Of a stretch of 64,000 nt of DNA, positions 53,396 to 62,609 are shown piece by piece (position 1 is the stretch's first letter; each line of letters starts with the position of its first letter). The notes under the pieces were generated by a model. The model made no database searches. It was not told the DNA's origin and worked only from the letters and a program-made list of their open reading frames with translations. This stretch comes from Mucilaginibacter frigoritolerans (GTDB lineage: Bacteria > Bacteroidota > Bacteroidia > Sphingobacteriales > Sphingobacteriaceae). The position numbers and the translations under genes are program-made. Location: NCBI RefSeq assembly GCF_007830615.1, contig NZ_VLLI01000004.1, positions 62,001-126,000 on the forward strand, written 5' to 3'.

Positions 53396-53941
53396 ATGTT
53401 AACTATAGGACAAAAATTCCCTGACTTTTCTAAAACCGCGGTAGTAAGTATCGAAAAAGGTAAAGAGTTTGAAACCATCACTTCTGAGTTTCTTGTAAAC
53501 GATGAAAACGTGTGGACAGTAATGTTCTGGTGGCCAAAAGACTTTACTTTTGTTTGCCCTACAGAGATCGCTGAATTCAACAAAAGCTACGGCGAATTCC
53601 GTGACCGTGATACCCGTTTAATTGGAGCTTCAACTGATACTGAATTTGTTCACGCTGCATGGAGAAGAGATCACGCTGATTTACGTGACCTTAAATTTCC
53701 AATGCTTGCTGATACTTCAAAATCATTAGCGGAAGATTTAGGCATATTAGAGCCAAATGAAAAAATTGCTTACCGTGCTACTTTCATCATCGATCCTACC
53801 GGTATCATCCGTTGGGTATCTGTTAATGATTTAAGCGTAGGCCGTAACGTAAAAGAAGTTTTACGCGTACTTGACGGTTTGCAAACTGACGAACTTTGCC
53901 CTTGCAACTGGGTTAAAGGTGAAGAAACTATAACTGTTTAA
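53396..53941 (+). CDS. ahpC: AhpC-type peroxiredoxin (AhpD-dependent class)
   Basis: The 181-residue protein has the peroxidatic Cys54 in DFTFVCPTE and a C-terminal CPC motif (Cys168 and Cys170 in ELCPCNWVKG). The CxC pair is known from Mycobacterium-type AhpC, which is reduced by AhpD instead of AhpF. It detoxifies hydroperoxides. ahpD follows after 71 bases, with a hairpin between. The OxyR-like box and -7 element at 53303-53368 point to peroxide induction. Confidence 0.96.
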   Translation: MLTIGQKFPDFSKTAVVSIEKGKEFETITSEFLVNDENVWTVMFWWPKDFTFVCPTEIAEFNKSYGEFRDRDTRLIGASTDTEFVHAAWRRDHADLRDLKFPMLADTSKSLAEDLGILEPNEKIAYRATFIIDPTGIIRWVSVNDLSVGRNVKEVLRVLDGLQTDELCPCNWVKGEETITV

Positions 53942-53960
53942 TTAAAACTACCCCTATAGT

Positions 53961-53991
53961 CCCCGTATTTTATCATAATGCGGGGATTTTT
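53961..53991 (+). terminator. Hairpin with T run between ahpC and ahpD
   Basis: CCCCGTATT (53961-53969) pairs with AATGCGGGG (53977-53985) through one G-T pair, then ATTTTTTAT. It could terminate after ahpC or lower ahpD expression relative to ahpC. Confidence 0.75.
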
Positions 53992-54012
53992 TATACCTTA
54001 ATATTTAAATAA

Positions 54013-54597
54013 ATGAATGAATCTACCGAATTAGTAATCGAGATATTACAAGGCCTAGGCGTTGATCCCGCATACCGTAACAGCAGTTTAAACTTACTTG
54101 AAAAAGGCGAATCACGCTATTTACGTGACTTAAAACTTAATTTTACCAGCACACTTACTTCTGAGCATTTAAGTACAAAAGAATGTGCATTGCTTGGCTT
54201 ATCAACTGCCATCAATAATAACAATACCATTTTAACGGACTATTTTACCCGTTATGCTGAAGAGCAGGGTGCTACTGCCGCTGAAACAGGCGAAGCTGCT
54301 GGTTGTGCCTCATTGCTGGCATCAAACAATGTGTTTTATCGTTTCCGTCACTTTACCCAAAAGGAAAAGTACACGCAAATACCTGCACGTATCCGCATGC
54401 AGTTAATGATGAAACCGGTAACGGGTAAAGAATTTTTTGAATTGATGAGTTTGGCCATTTCAGCAGTAAACGGCTGTGAAATGTGTGTAAACGCTCACGA
54501 AGATTCCTTAATTAAATTAGGAACTACCGAAGAACGTATTTTTGATGCAGTAAGAATTGCATCATTGGTAACCTCTTTTGGTAAAGTGATATTCTAA
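54013..54597 (+). CDS. ahpD: AhpD-type alkylhydroperoxidase
   Basis: The 194-residue all-helical protein has the AhpD active motif NGCEMCVNAHED with Cys155, Cys158 and His162. AhpD-like proteins carry peroxidase activity of their own and reduce AhpC; the adjacent AhpC has the matching CxC tail. It follows ahpC and its transcript may be partly attenuated by the hairpin at 53961. A long hairpin (54604) lies past its stop codon. Confidence 0.95.
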   Translation: MNESTELVIEILQGLGVDPAYRNSSLNLLEKGESRYLRDLKLNFTSTLTSEHLSTKECALLGLSTAINNNNTILTDYFTRYAEEQGATAAETGEAAGCASLLASNNVFYRFRHFTQKEKYTQIPARIRMQLMMKPVTGKEFFELMSLAISAVNGCEMCVNAHEDSLIKLGTTEERIFDAVRIASLVTSFGKVIF

Positions 54598-54603
54598 ATT
54601 TAA

Positions 54604-54643
54604 ATTTAATCTGTGATGGATGATCATTCATCACAGATTAAAT
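54604..54643. terminator. Long hairpin after ahpD
   Basis: ATTTAATCTGTGATG (54604-54618) pairs perfectly over 15 bases with CATCACAGATTAAAT (54629-54643). It follows the ahpD stop codon (54597) and overlaps the start of the small frame at 54616. Confidence 0.7.
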
Positions 54644-54780
54644 ATTATTCGCTTAAAAATCTTTTCATCGCCATAATATACCCAGGCGAAGTTCTTTGTG
54701 AAAAGATAAAAAACTATCGCATCATCAAAACCGGTACGTTTATAGCAATTGCCCTGTTAGCCTTATTGGTTTTATATTAA
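54616..54780 (+). CDS. Possible 54-residue single-helix membrane protein
   Basis: ATG at 54616 opens 54 codons ending TAA at 54778-54780. The product begins MDDHSSQIKYYSLKNLF, has a middle with IYPGEVLCEKIKNYRIIKTG, and ends in a strongly hydrophobic helix (TFIAIALLALLVLY). The length without a stop in AT-rich DNA and the terminal helix are suggestive, but no family is recognised. The start overlaps the hairpin at 54604, which could affect translation. It would precede the GT39 gene at 54811. Confidence 0.4.
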   Translation: MDDHSSQIKYYSLKNLFIAIIYPGEVLCEKIKNYRIIKTGTFIAIALLALLVLY

Positions 54781-54785
54781 CTTTG
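54778..54785 (+). promoter_or_regulatory. -7 element of the second GT39 gene
   Basis: TAACTTTG matches TAnnTTTG perfectly, 25 bp before the ATG at 54811. The first three bases overlap the stop of the small frame at 54616-54780. Confidence 0.55.
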
Positions 54786-54810
54786 CAGTTCAAAAATTAC
54801 CGCGTAATAA

Positions 54811-56529
54811 ATGATTAACGGCACCCTAAATAAATCATCACAATCAGGCAAGATCGTTTTTTATTTTCTGCTGTTTTGGACGTTGTTAAACGTTATACAA
54901 GCATCTACTTTAGAATTACAGGGCGATGAAGCTTATTACTGGCTTTACTCAAGATACCTGGATTGGGGGTATTTTGATCATCCTCCAATGGTGGCCATCT
55001 TTATCCGTATTGGCGATAGTATAATGCACAATGAGTTTGGCTTAAGGATGCTTACCGTTTTAGCCAGCTCTGTTTCCATCTACTTGTTATGGCTTATCTT
55101 AAAGAAGTATGCGATTGATGCGGTTGCTTTTGTGTTGGTAATATCCGGCATTTTTATATTTCATATTTATGGATTCACTACCACGCCAGATGCTCCTCTT
55201 TTCTTTTTTACCGTATTGTTTTATTTCTTTTACCAGCAATATATTGAAAAAGATAAGCTATGGCTGGCATTGGTATTAGCAATTGTAATAGCAGGCTTAT
55301 TATACAGCAAATACAATGGCGTATTGGTTATTGGCTTTACCTTATTGGCTAATTGGAAATTGTTAAAGCGATGGTCGTTTTGGTTAATAGTGGTATTGGC
55401 TGTTGGTTTGTATGTGCCACATATTATTTGGCAGGCGCAGCATGGTTATCCATCTGTAAATTATCACCTGTTTGAGCGCTCGGCAGATCATTACAGTTTT
55501 TTAAATACTTTTTCTTATATCCCTGGCCAATTGTTAATGGCTGGTCCGCTTATAGGGTGGTTTTTGTTTTGTAAGGCTTTTACCGTACGCATAAAGGATG
55601 CTTTTATCAGGTGCCTGCTGGTAAATTGTATAGGTACTTTTACCTTCTTTTTAATTAGCAGTGCCAGGGGCGAAGTACAGCCACAATGGACATTTATTCT
55701 TTTTGCACCTTTAGTGATGCTGGTGCTCATTCATTTTAAACAGCGGGGCGGCAGGCCAAAATGGTTAATGCCGCTTGCCATAGTAAATCTAAGCATCATT
55801 ATAATTGTAAGGGTTATTATTATTGCTGGTTTTGGTTTTGCTAAAACCTACGGACATTTAAAAAGCTATTATGGATTTAAAGAATGGGCAAACGTGGTAA
55901 AGCAAAAGGCTGGTGACTCGTATGTAATAATGATGGAAGGGTTTCAAAATCCATCAAAATATGATTACTATACCAACAGCCTGAAGTGTTTTGCTTATGA
56001 TACACGCTATTATCGCCTAACCCAGTTTGACATATGGCCAATGGAAGATAGTCTGCAGCATAAGCGGGCATATTACCTGACTTATTATCCAATAAAAGGA
56101 CTTTCGACAGATACCATTAAATTACCTGCCGGGACATGGTATGGGGCTTGGGTTAATGATGTGCGTACCTATCAAAAAGTGAAGATTGAAACATCTTTAT
56201 ATAAGATAAATGCGTCAACAAAACAAAAGATTGTTTTTGATTTGAAAATAATCAACCCATATGCTTACTCCATTAATTTTGCTAATGACCCGTCACAGCA
56301 TCAGGTTGTTATGGAGTCTTGTTTGTTTAAAGGAGATACTTTGGTTGATGTACAAAGAGCATCTGATAGCTTTAATAGTATTAAATTACAACCTGGCGAC
56401 AGTACACATTATTCTTTCACCTTAACTTCGCCGTTGAAGAAAGGTGTTTTTGACCTCATTTTTTCAATTCGGACTGATCCCTTTCTGGGTAGTAAAAACA
56501 GCAGGATAATTAAATTGACAGTTAATTAA
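54811..56529 (+). CDS. GT39/ArnT-like membrane glycosyltransferase
   Basis: The 572 residues have about nine to ten membrane helices in the first 350 residues. The first luminal loop has the acidic motif LELQGDEAYYWLYSRYLDWGYFDHPPMVAIFIRIGD (about 35-70), the GT39/PMT-type signature with the DE pair and HPP. The C-terminal about 170 residues are a soluble beta-type part. A sugar from a lipid carrier is transferred outside the membrane, acceptor unknown. Related in plan to the 44976 protein but not close in sequence. Confidence 0.9.
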   Translation: MINGTLNKSSQSGKIVFYFLLFWTLLNVIQASTLELQGDEAYYWLYSRYLDWGYFDHPPMVAIFIRIGDSIMHNEFGLRMLTVLASSVSIYLLWLILKKYAIDAVAFVLVISGIFIFHIYGFTTTPDAPLFFFTVLFYFFYQQYIEKDKLWLALVLAIVIAGLLYSKYNGVLVIGFTLLANWKLLKRWSFWLIVVLAVGLYVPHIIWQAQHGYPSVNYHLFERSADHYSFLNTFSYIPGQLLMAGPLIGWFLFCKAFTVRIKDAFIRCLLVNCIGTFTFFLISSARGEVQPQWTFILFAPLVMLVLIHFKQRGGRPKWLMPLAIVNLSIIIIVRVIIIAGFGFAKTYGHLKSYYGFKEWANVVKQKAGDSYVIMMEGFQNPSKYDYYTNSLKCFAYDTRYYRLTQFDIWPMEDSLQHKRAYYLTYYPIKGLSTDTIKLPAGTWYGAWVNDVRTYQKVKIETSLYKINASTKQKIVFDLKIINPYAYSINFANDPSQHQVVMESCLFKGDTLVDVQRASDSFNSIKLQPGDSTHYSFTLTSPLKKGVFDLIFSIRTDPFLGSKNSRIIKLTVN

Positions 56530-56548
56530 GAAGAAGATATAAAATGAA

Positions 56549-56594
56549 AAACCCTCGTTAAAGTGCATTTATAAATGGGCTTTAATGAGGGTTT
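56549..56594. terminator. Bidirectional terminator between GT39 and unknown gene
   Basis: AAACCCTCGTTAAAG (56549-56563) pairs with CTTTAATGAGGGTTT (56580-56594), one G-T pair. It serves the convergent genes ending at 56529 and 56618. Confidence 0.85.
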
Positions 56595-56617
56595 CTTATT
56601 GTGATAAGCTTGTATGC

Positions 56618-57733
56618 TTAATCTGGATCTTTGAATCTGGCAATTATTTTTCTGCCGATATCATATACAATCTTGAAGCCGGGTTCGCTGTCAGTTAAAC
56701 GCGCCGGCGATTGGTACAATGCTAAAAAGAACTGACCCTTTAAATGCTTGCCTACAAAAGCGGTATACATAAAATCAGCACGGTTGAAAATGGATTTTGT
56801 GTAAAAAGGATCGGCATAAGTTAAATCACTTGGGGTGCCTTTATAAAACTGATCATCCAAAGAGAAGCGTTTGTAGCCGATATAAACATTAGCAACAAAT
56901 CCGCGGGAAAATTCGAACTGATACTGTGAACGCACTCGATGCCCTGTAAACTGGGCGCCTGCTTCAAATCGTAAGGAGTCAAATATGGTTTTGTGGCTAT
57001 AATCTAAACCTAAACGAAGCTGGCCGCCTCCGCTATCCTGTATATCAGCTGCGGTGTCGCTTTTTGAACCCGCATTGTGCTCAAATAAGAAAGCATGCGA
57101 AATATAAAATGCATGGCCCGGATTTGGTATATAGGTGCCCAACTCTCCAGCCATAAACTGATTTCTGTTTGTTGCTGTTTGGCGGCTTACCCAATCAATA
57201 AACCCGGTTTCTACACCGTGTATGCCTTTATGGCTCAATAACAAACCTTCCACATTAGGACGGTAATATTGGGCAGAGTCTATATTGTATAATCCGCGTG
57301 GTAATTGAAGTAAGCTATCGCGTGGAAATTCACCAGCATTAAACAACCAGTTTTTATTTTTAAAACTATAGTAAGCAACCGGATTGACTTGCACAAAATA
57401 AGGAACACCTCCAAATTCATGCAGTGCATTTGTACCAACTACAAAGTGGTTTAAACTGTCAACATTGTAGCCAATGTCTATGGCTGTACGTGTGCCGGAG
57501 TTGGTTTTGCGTATAGGAATTAAAGCGTCGTATTCATGGTCATCTAAAAAAGCCAAACCATTAAAGTGAATATCAAGTGTGCTTTGTTTTACCACACCTG
57601 TAGTTCCGGATTTTGCTGTTTTTGAGGTATCAGTCTTATTTGTTACTTGCGTATTGGCTGAAGGTCCCTGCGCAAAGGAGGCAGAAACCACAAATAAAGA
57701 AGCAATAACAATAGCGTAAATCTTTTTAATCAT
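56618..57733 (-). CDS. Secreted, probable outer-membrane protein of unknown function
   Basis: The 371 residues start with a signal peptide (about 1-21, ending SASFAQ) and a Thr/Ser-rich linker. The rest is rich in aromatic beta strands (for example SLRFEAGAQFTGHRVRSQYQFEFSRGFVANVYIGYKRFSL), suggestive of a barrel or an all-beta secreted protein. I do not recognise a named family. It is convergent with the GT39 gene; the GIN-domain gene lies upstream on the same strand. Confidence 0.7.
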   Translation of the reverse strand: MIKKIYAIVIASLFVVSASFAQGPSANTQVTNKTDTSKTAKSGTTGVVKQSTLDIHFNGLAFLDDHEYDALIPIRKTNSGTRTAIDIGYNVDSLNHFVVGTNALHEFGGVPYFVQVNPVAYYSFKNKNWLFNAGEFPRDSLLQLPRGLYNIDSAQYYRPNVEGLLLSHKGIHGVETGFIDWVSRQTATNRNQFMAGELGTYIPNPGHAFYISHAFLFEHNAGSKSDTAADIQDSGGGQLRLGLDYSHKTIFDSLRFEAGAQFTGHRVRSQYQFEFSRGFVANVYIGYKRFSLDDQFYKGTPSDLTYADPFYTKSIFNRADFMYTAFVGKHLKGQFFLALYQSPARLTDSEPGFKIVYDIGRKIIARFKDPD

Positions 57734-57838
57734 ATAGAGGCATTTGGGCGGTAAAATTACAACTATTAGCCGAAAAGCCTAATGTCATTGTTCTGTTATC
57801 CGTCACAAATGCATCATAATATGATGGTTTTAGCATAC

Positions 57839-57873
57839 TTATAGGGCGAACTGCTTGTCAGGCCGCCCTATAA
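57839..57873 (-). terminator. Hairpin after GIN-domain gene
   Basis: TTATAGGGCG (57839-57848) pairs perfectly over 10 bases with CGCCCTATAA (57864-57873), just past the stop of the minus-strand gene at 57880. A U tract is missing, so its efficiency is uncertain. Confidence 0.55.
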
Positions 57874-57879
57874 ATTAAC

Positions 57880-58617
57880 TCAAAATCTTGAAATATCCCC
57901 ACTGCCTGTTTTTGAACTGGAAACATTATGTGCAGCACCGGTATAGTGAATATCGCCGGAACCATGGAGTGCCGCATCAATTTTATCACTCGCGTTAACT
58001 TCTGCATCTCCTGATCCTGAAAGACGAACTGCGGTACTTACGGTAAGCAGTTTAGCCGCAGTATAATCACCCGAGCCCACTAAATCTACCGTTGAACTTT
58101 CAGCACGGCCTGATAAAGTCATATCGCCCGAACCTGTAATGCTGCTTTCCAGCATTTTTACATCAATCTTTCCGCTCATATCACCCGAGCCGCTGATCTT
58201 CAATTTTAAGGAATTTGCCGCAAGGCCATCTTTAAAAGCAACATCCCCTGAACCAGATATATAAACGCTGTTGATGTTTTTTACGGTAACGTATATAATT
58301 ATTTTTTTATGATGGCCCCACCAATCGCCCCAGTTCCAATTATCATGTTTGTTATAAATTTTTAAAACGCCATTATTTACTTCTGTTAAAATGTGATCCA
58401 TTACTTCTGCCGGTGCATCTATATTTACCGATTCAGCACCTGTTTGGGCAATTTTTACATCAAACGAACCGGCAACGTTTACTGCGTTGAAACCTGAAAG
58501 ATGACGGTCGACAATTTCATTAACATGAACTTTAACAGTTGGAGTTGGGATAGCATAGCTATAAACGCTGCCTGCTAAAATAGCCACAGCCAGTAGGATT
58601 TTACTCATTGATTTCAT
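57880..58617 (-). CDS. GIN-domain (DUF2807) exported protein
   Basis: The 245 residues have a signal peptide (about 1-23) and the head GIN domain of the DUF2807 family. The repeated SGSGDV/TGSGDM motifs (about residues 125-240, at least six copies with about 18-20 residue spacing) form a right-handed beta-helix with the GSGD turns on one side. The function is unknown; many such proteins sit at the envelope of Bacteroidota. It precedes the unknown protein at 56618 on the same strand. Confidence 0.9.
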   Translation of the reverse strand: MKSMSKILLAVAILAGSVYSYAIPTPTVKVHVNEIVDRHLSGFNAVNVAGSFDVKIAQTGAESVNIDAPAEVMDHILTEVNNGVLKIYNKHDNWNWGDWWGHHKKIIIYVTVKNINSVYISGSGDVAFKDGLAANSLKLKISGSGDMSGKIDVKMLESSITGSGDMTLSGRAESSTVDLVGSGDYTAAKLLTVSTAVRLSGSGDAEVNASDKIDAALHGSGDIHYTGAAHNVSSSKTGSGDISRF

Positions 58618-58702
58618 AATGTATCAGTTTTGAAAATAAGACGTGTTGAAAATTAATAAGGTTGCAGCCAATCAAAAAATAATGATGACTGGCGAAAACA
58701 AC

Positions 58703-58735
58703 AAAGCCTGATGAATTTAGTATTCACCCGGCTTT
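58703..58735 (-). terminator. Hairpin after M1 peptidase gene
   Basis: AAAGCC (58703-58708) pairs with GGCTTT (58730-58735), with an inner TGAAT/ATTCA stem; on the minus strand it is followed by a T-rich stretch. It lies 27 bases past the stop of the peptidase at 58762. Confidence 0.6.
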
Positions 58736-58761
58736 GCCAGATTGAGTCCTTATGCAGTTGA

Positions 58762-60417
58762 TTAGTCTATAAGCACCCCTATGTAATAATCAAAGGTATC
58801 CACTTCAATATTATCTTTGGTTGCATCTGCAATTTCAACTGGTTTAAAATCAGTTGTTGGGGTGATGAATTGATAATCACCACCTTTTATCCGAACTCTA
58901 ACAGGCATATTAAAGCCTTTTGCATCGGCTATCCAGCGGCAATATAATTTGCCCCTCATATACATGAAGTTAAGAATTGGGATGTTTTTATAATGCAGGT
59001 ACTGATCAAAAACAGGACTGAGATCTTTCCCCGCCTGTTCATTGATGTAGTTTACAACCTGATCATAAGTAACCGTTTGGTGATAAAAAGTTTTGTTTAA
59101 ACCGCGTAATATGCTGCGCCATTTTTCATCGTCGTTAATAATGGTACGTATCATATTCAGCATGTTACCGCCTTTATAATACATATCACCCGATCCTTCT
59201 TTGTTTACATTGTAAGGGCCAATTATAGGGCGGTCATTTTGAATAGCCATCCTGGTGCCATGTACATATTCCTGTCCGGCCTGTTTGCCGTAACGTTGTT
59301 CAATAAACAGCGATTCTGAGTAATTGGTAAAGCTTTCATGAATCCACATATCGGCAAGGTCTTTGGAGGTAATGTTATTGCCAAACCACTCGTGCCCGCT
59401 TTCATGCACGATGATAAAATCCCACTTCAAGCCCCATCCCGTACCTGAAAGATCGCGACCAAGGTACCCGTTTTTGTAATGGTTTCCATAAGCTGTTCCG
59501 CTTTGGTGTTCCATTCCAAGGTGTGGTGTTTCTATCAGTTTATAGCCATCTTCATAAAAAGGATAAGGGCCAAACCAATGTTCAAAAGCTTTGATCATAT
59601 CCTTTACATTTTCGCCAAATTGTTTTTTGGCTTTGTCAAGGTTATAAGTAAGTACCCAGTAATCAAGGCTCAGATTTCCCTTTTCGCCGGCGTAAGTATC
59701 ACTAAAATGAGTGTATTTGCCAATATTGGCTTCAATATCATAGTTGTTAATAGGGTTTGCAACAAACCAATCGTACCGGGTATAGCCATTTTTAAGGTCA
59801 GTAACCTTACGCAGACGGCCGTTTGATACATCCTGCAGGCCAGTAGGTACGCTAATGCTGATCAGTGCGCTGTCCACTTCATCATATTGATGATCTTTAT
59901 TGGGCCACCATATACTGGCGCCCACGCCCTGGCAGGCAGTAGCTACCCATGGATTACCCACAGAATCTTTGGTAAAAACCACTCCACCATCCCATGGTGC
60001 ACGTTTAGCTATGGTTGGATTACCTGAGTAGTAAACTTTAAACTCATCCTTGCTATCCTTTTTTATAGTTTTAGGAAAGGTTATAAAAACGGCATTGTAC
60101 TCGCGGGTATAAGGCAGCTCTTGGCCTTTATAAACTACTTTTTCAACCTTTAGGTTAGCAAAAAGGTCAAATTGAAGTTTGGTGAAATCTTGCGTGGCGG
60201 TAAATTTAAAAAGGTTGCTGCCGCTGATGAATTTCTGATCAATATCAAACTTAACATCAAGGTGATAGTAGTCAATATCGTAACAGGTACGTAATGGTGT
60301 TAAGTTTCCGCGCAATGAATCGGCGCGGGTAAATTTTTCTTTTGGAACACCTAATTGCGCCTTTGCACTAAAGGTAATTAGTGCAAGGGCGCAAATTAAT
60401 AAGTTGTTTATTTTCAT
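58762..60417 (-). CDS. M1-family zinc aminopeptidase, secreted
   Basis: The start at 60417 (MKINNLLICALALITFSAKAQ, a clean signal peptide) gives 551 residues. Zinc ligands are in HESGHEW (His338, His342) with the third, Glu361, in WIHESF; Glu339 is the catalytic base. The exopeptidase-type motif is GMEHQSG rather than the usual GAMEN, a variant I associate with Bacteroidota M1 members. The chain lacks the long C-terminal helical domain of classical PepN. It removes N-terminal residues from peptides in the periplasm or outside. The CocE-like gene lies upstream on the same strand. Confidence 0.94.
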   Translation of the reverse strand: MKINNLLICALALITFSAKAQLGVPKEKFTRADSLRGNLTPLRTCYDIDYYHLDVKFDIDQKFISGSNLFKFTATQDFTKLQFDLFANLKVEKVVYKGQELPYTREYNAVFITFPKTIKKDSKDEFKVYYSGNPTIAKRAPWDGGVVFTKDSVGNPWVATACQGVGASIWWPNKDHQYDEVDSALISISVPTGLQDVSNGRLRKVTDLKNGYTRYDWFVANPINNYDIEANIGKYTHFSDTYAGEKGNLSLDYWVLTYNLDKAKKQFGENVKDMIKAFEHWFGPYPFYEDGYKLIETPHLGMEHQSGTAYGNHYKNGYLGRDLSGTGWGLKWDFIIVHESGHEWFGNNITSKDLADMWIHESFTNYSESLFIEQRYGKQAGQEYVHGTRMAIQNDRPIIGPYNVNKEGSGDMYYKGGNMLNMIRTIINDDEKWRSILRGLNKTFYHQTVTYDQVVNYINEQAGKDLSPVFDQYLHYKNIPILNFMYMRGKLYCRWIADAKGFNMPVRVRIKGGDYQFITPTTDFKPVEIADATKDNIEVDTFDYYIGVLID

Positions 60418-60461
60418 TTTCAATTTTTGATCTGTGTAATTTAACAATATGCAAGCTGTTT

Positions 60462-62339
60462 TTATTGCAATACTGTAACTTTTACACTCGATTTATTTGC
60501 GGTATCATGATAAATCCTGATGGTTGCCTTTTGGAAGTCTGAATCTTTAGCTTGGTTGATGTCTTCAAATTGCTGCGGATTGCGGTCAACCAAGGGGAAC
60601 CAGGTATTTTGAACCTGAATCATAATGCGGTGACCTTTTCTGAAAGTATGTGCTACATCTGGAAGGTTATATTTTACCTCGGTTACTTTACCTGGTACAA
60701 ATGGTTCAGGTTTTTCAAATGAGTTACGGAACTTGCCTCTGAAAACCTCCCCACGAACCAGCATCTGGTAACCAGCTAAAGTTACGTTTTTAGGGTTTGG
60801 AACCGGATTAGGGTAGTTATCAGGGAAAACGTCAATTATTTTCACAACATAATCTGCATCTGTACCTGTTGTTGAGGTTAACAAGTCGGCAATTACCGGA
60901 CCGGTTAGGGTGATATCTTCATTTAAGGCATCAGTTTGATAAACTTTTACGTCTGGTCTGCGGCTTGCAAAACGCTGGTCATCAAGCATATACTCTCTTG
61001 TTCGGCGTGATTGGATCCCATCCTGATAAGGTACGGGTGAACTTGGATCACTTACGTATTCGTCAAAGCTATCGGTAGCACTAGGCTCATCAAATGATAA
61101 TTTGCCGTTCGGTTGAAAATAAAGTGTTTTTTCAACGGTATTTTTTGGCGGCCATTCGCTGAATTTTTTCCATTCGTTGCTTCCGCTGATGAAGATAGTT
61201 GCTTTTGGCAAATCTAATTCTCCTTCACCTTTGAGGTAATATTTGAAGAAAGGAAGCTCTACGTTTTCTTCAAACCAGGCACTGGTTTTTGAACCAAAGT
61301 CCTGATCGCCAAAAAACTGACCATCGCCACGCTCCCAGCCGCCATGGAACCAAGGGCCCATAACCAGCATGTTTTTGTGTGTAGCCGGGTTTTGTTCTTC
61401 CAGTGCCTTAAATACGTGTAACGCACCAAAGCAATCTTCGGCATCAAAAAAACCGCCCACAGTCATAGTTGCAGGGGTAATGTTTTTTAAATGCGGACGG
61501 ATGTTCATATCCTGCCAAAAGCTGTCGTAGTTTGGATGTGCCATCATGTTGTCCCAAAACTTAACAGAATCACCGAAGTAATATTTTTTAAAGTTTGGCA
61601 GCGCACCTAATTCCAGGTAAAATTTATAGTTGTCGGCTTCTTTGTATTTAATCGCAGTTTTAAATTCTGCAGGGGTAATAGGTTTTGGTCTTGGTACGCC
61701 AAAGCTGGTAATAAATGCAAAAGCATCCATCTGGAACAAAGCACCATTGTGGTGAAAGTCATCACCAATAAACCAATCGGTAACCGGTGCCTGCGGCGAT
61801 ACTGCTTTTAATGCAGGGTGTGCATTTGGTAATGATGCAGTAGAGTAAAAGCCAGGATATGAAATGCCTTCAATACCTACTTTGCCATTATTGTTGGGGA
61901 TGTTTTTTACCAGCCAGTCAATAGTGTCATAAGTGTCAGAGCTTTCGTCAACATCTTTTTTGCTTTTTTTATTGTCGATATCGGGGCGTACATCTACATA
62001 ATCACCTTCGCTCATCCATTTACCGCGTACATCCTGGTAAACAAAAATAAAGCCTTCTCTTTCCAGAAACTTGTTTTGACCCAACGATCTTTTATAAGCA
62101 TTTGCACCATAGGGAGCCACTGTATACGGCGTACGCGTCATCAACATTGGGTATTTTTTTGATTGATCCTTCGGCATGTAAATGGATGTGAAAAGACGTT
62201 TACCATCGCGCATGGTAATGTACGTTTCCATCTTGGTGTAATGATCCCTTACATAGGAAGTGTCTTCGGCTGCGGGCGCCTGGGCGAAGGTAATGGAATA
62301 CCACAACACCAGCCCGGTTAAGAGTAGTAATTTTTTCAT
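60462..62339 (-). CDS. CocE/NonD-family hydrolase (S15-like), secreted
   Basis: The 625-residue protein has a signal peptide (about 1-19) and the X-Pro dipeptidyl-peptidase S15 / CocE alpha-beta hydrolase domain with nucleophile Ser160 in IEGISYPGFY (GxSYxG) and a C-terminal beta jelly roll (about 390-620: KTLYFQPNGKLSFDEP...VTEVKYNLPDVAHTFRKGHRIMIQVQNTWFP). Such enzymes cleave esters or amides such as alpha-amino acid esters; the natural substrate is unknown. It lies 44 bases upstream of the M1 peptidase start on the same strand, so a peptide-degrading pair is likely. Confidence 0.94.
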   Translation of the reverse strand: MKKLLLLTGLVLWYSITFAQAPAAEDTSYVRDHYTKMETYITMRDGKRLFTSIYMPKDQSKKYPMLMTRTPYTVAPYGANAYKRSLGQNKFLEREGFIFVYQDVRGKWMSEGDYVDVRPDIDNKKSKKDVDESSDTYDTIDWLVKNIPNNNGKVGIEGISYPGFYSTASLPNAHPALKAVSPQAPVTDWFIGDDFHHNGALFQMDAFAFITSFGVPRPKPITPAEFKTAIKYKEADNYKFYLELGALPNFKKYYFGDSVKFWDNMMAHPNYDSFWQDMNIRPHLKNITPATMTVGGFFDAEDCFGALHVFKALEEQNPATHKNMLVMGPWFHGGWERGDGQFFGDQDFGSKTSAWFEENVELPFFKYYLKGEGELDLPKATIFISGSNEWKKFSEWPPKNTVEKTLYFQPNGKLSFDEPSATDSFDEYVSDPSSPVPYQDGIQSRRTREYMLDDQRFASRRPDVKVYQTDALNEDITLTGPVIADLLTSTTGTDADYVVKIIDVFPDNYPNPVPNPKNVTLAGYQMLVRGEVFRGKFRNSFEKPEPFVPGKVTEVKYNLPDVAHTFRKGHRIMIQVQNTWFPLVDRNPQQFEDINQAKDSDFQKATIRIYHDTANKSSVKVTVLQ

Positions 62340-62609
62340 AATGAATTGGTCAGTTAATAGCTAATTAGAGGCCTAATTTAGTAAGTTAATCGTTTATTGA
62401 TGTATTGGTGATAATACTGTTACAAAGCACTAAGAAAGAAATGCTTAAAAAAAACGATTTTGTTTCTTTACAATGTTAATTTTAATAAATTTAACATCGT
62501 TATAAACCAAGTGTTCATCAGAGGAGTTACCGGAAAATAATTAATGGGATATTTTATGTAGCCCAATTAATTCTATAACGGCACTTTGAATAATTTAAAC
62601 CAATTATAA

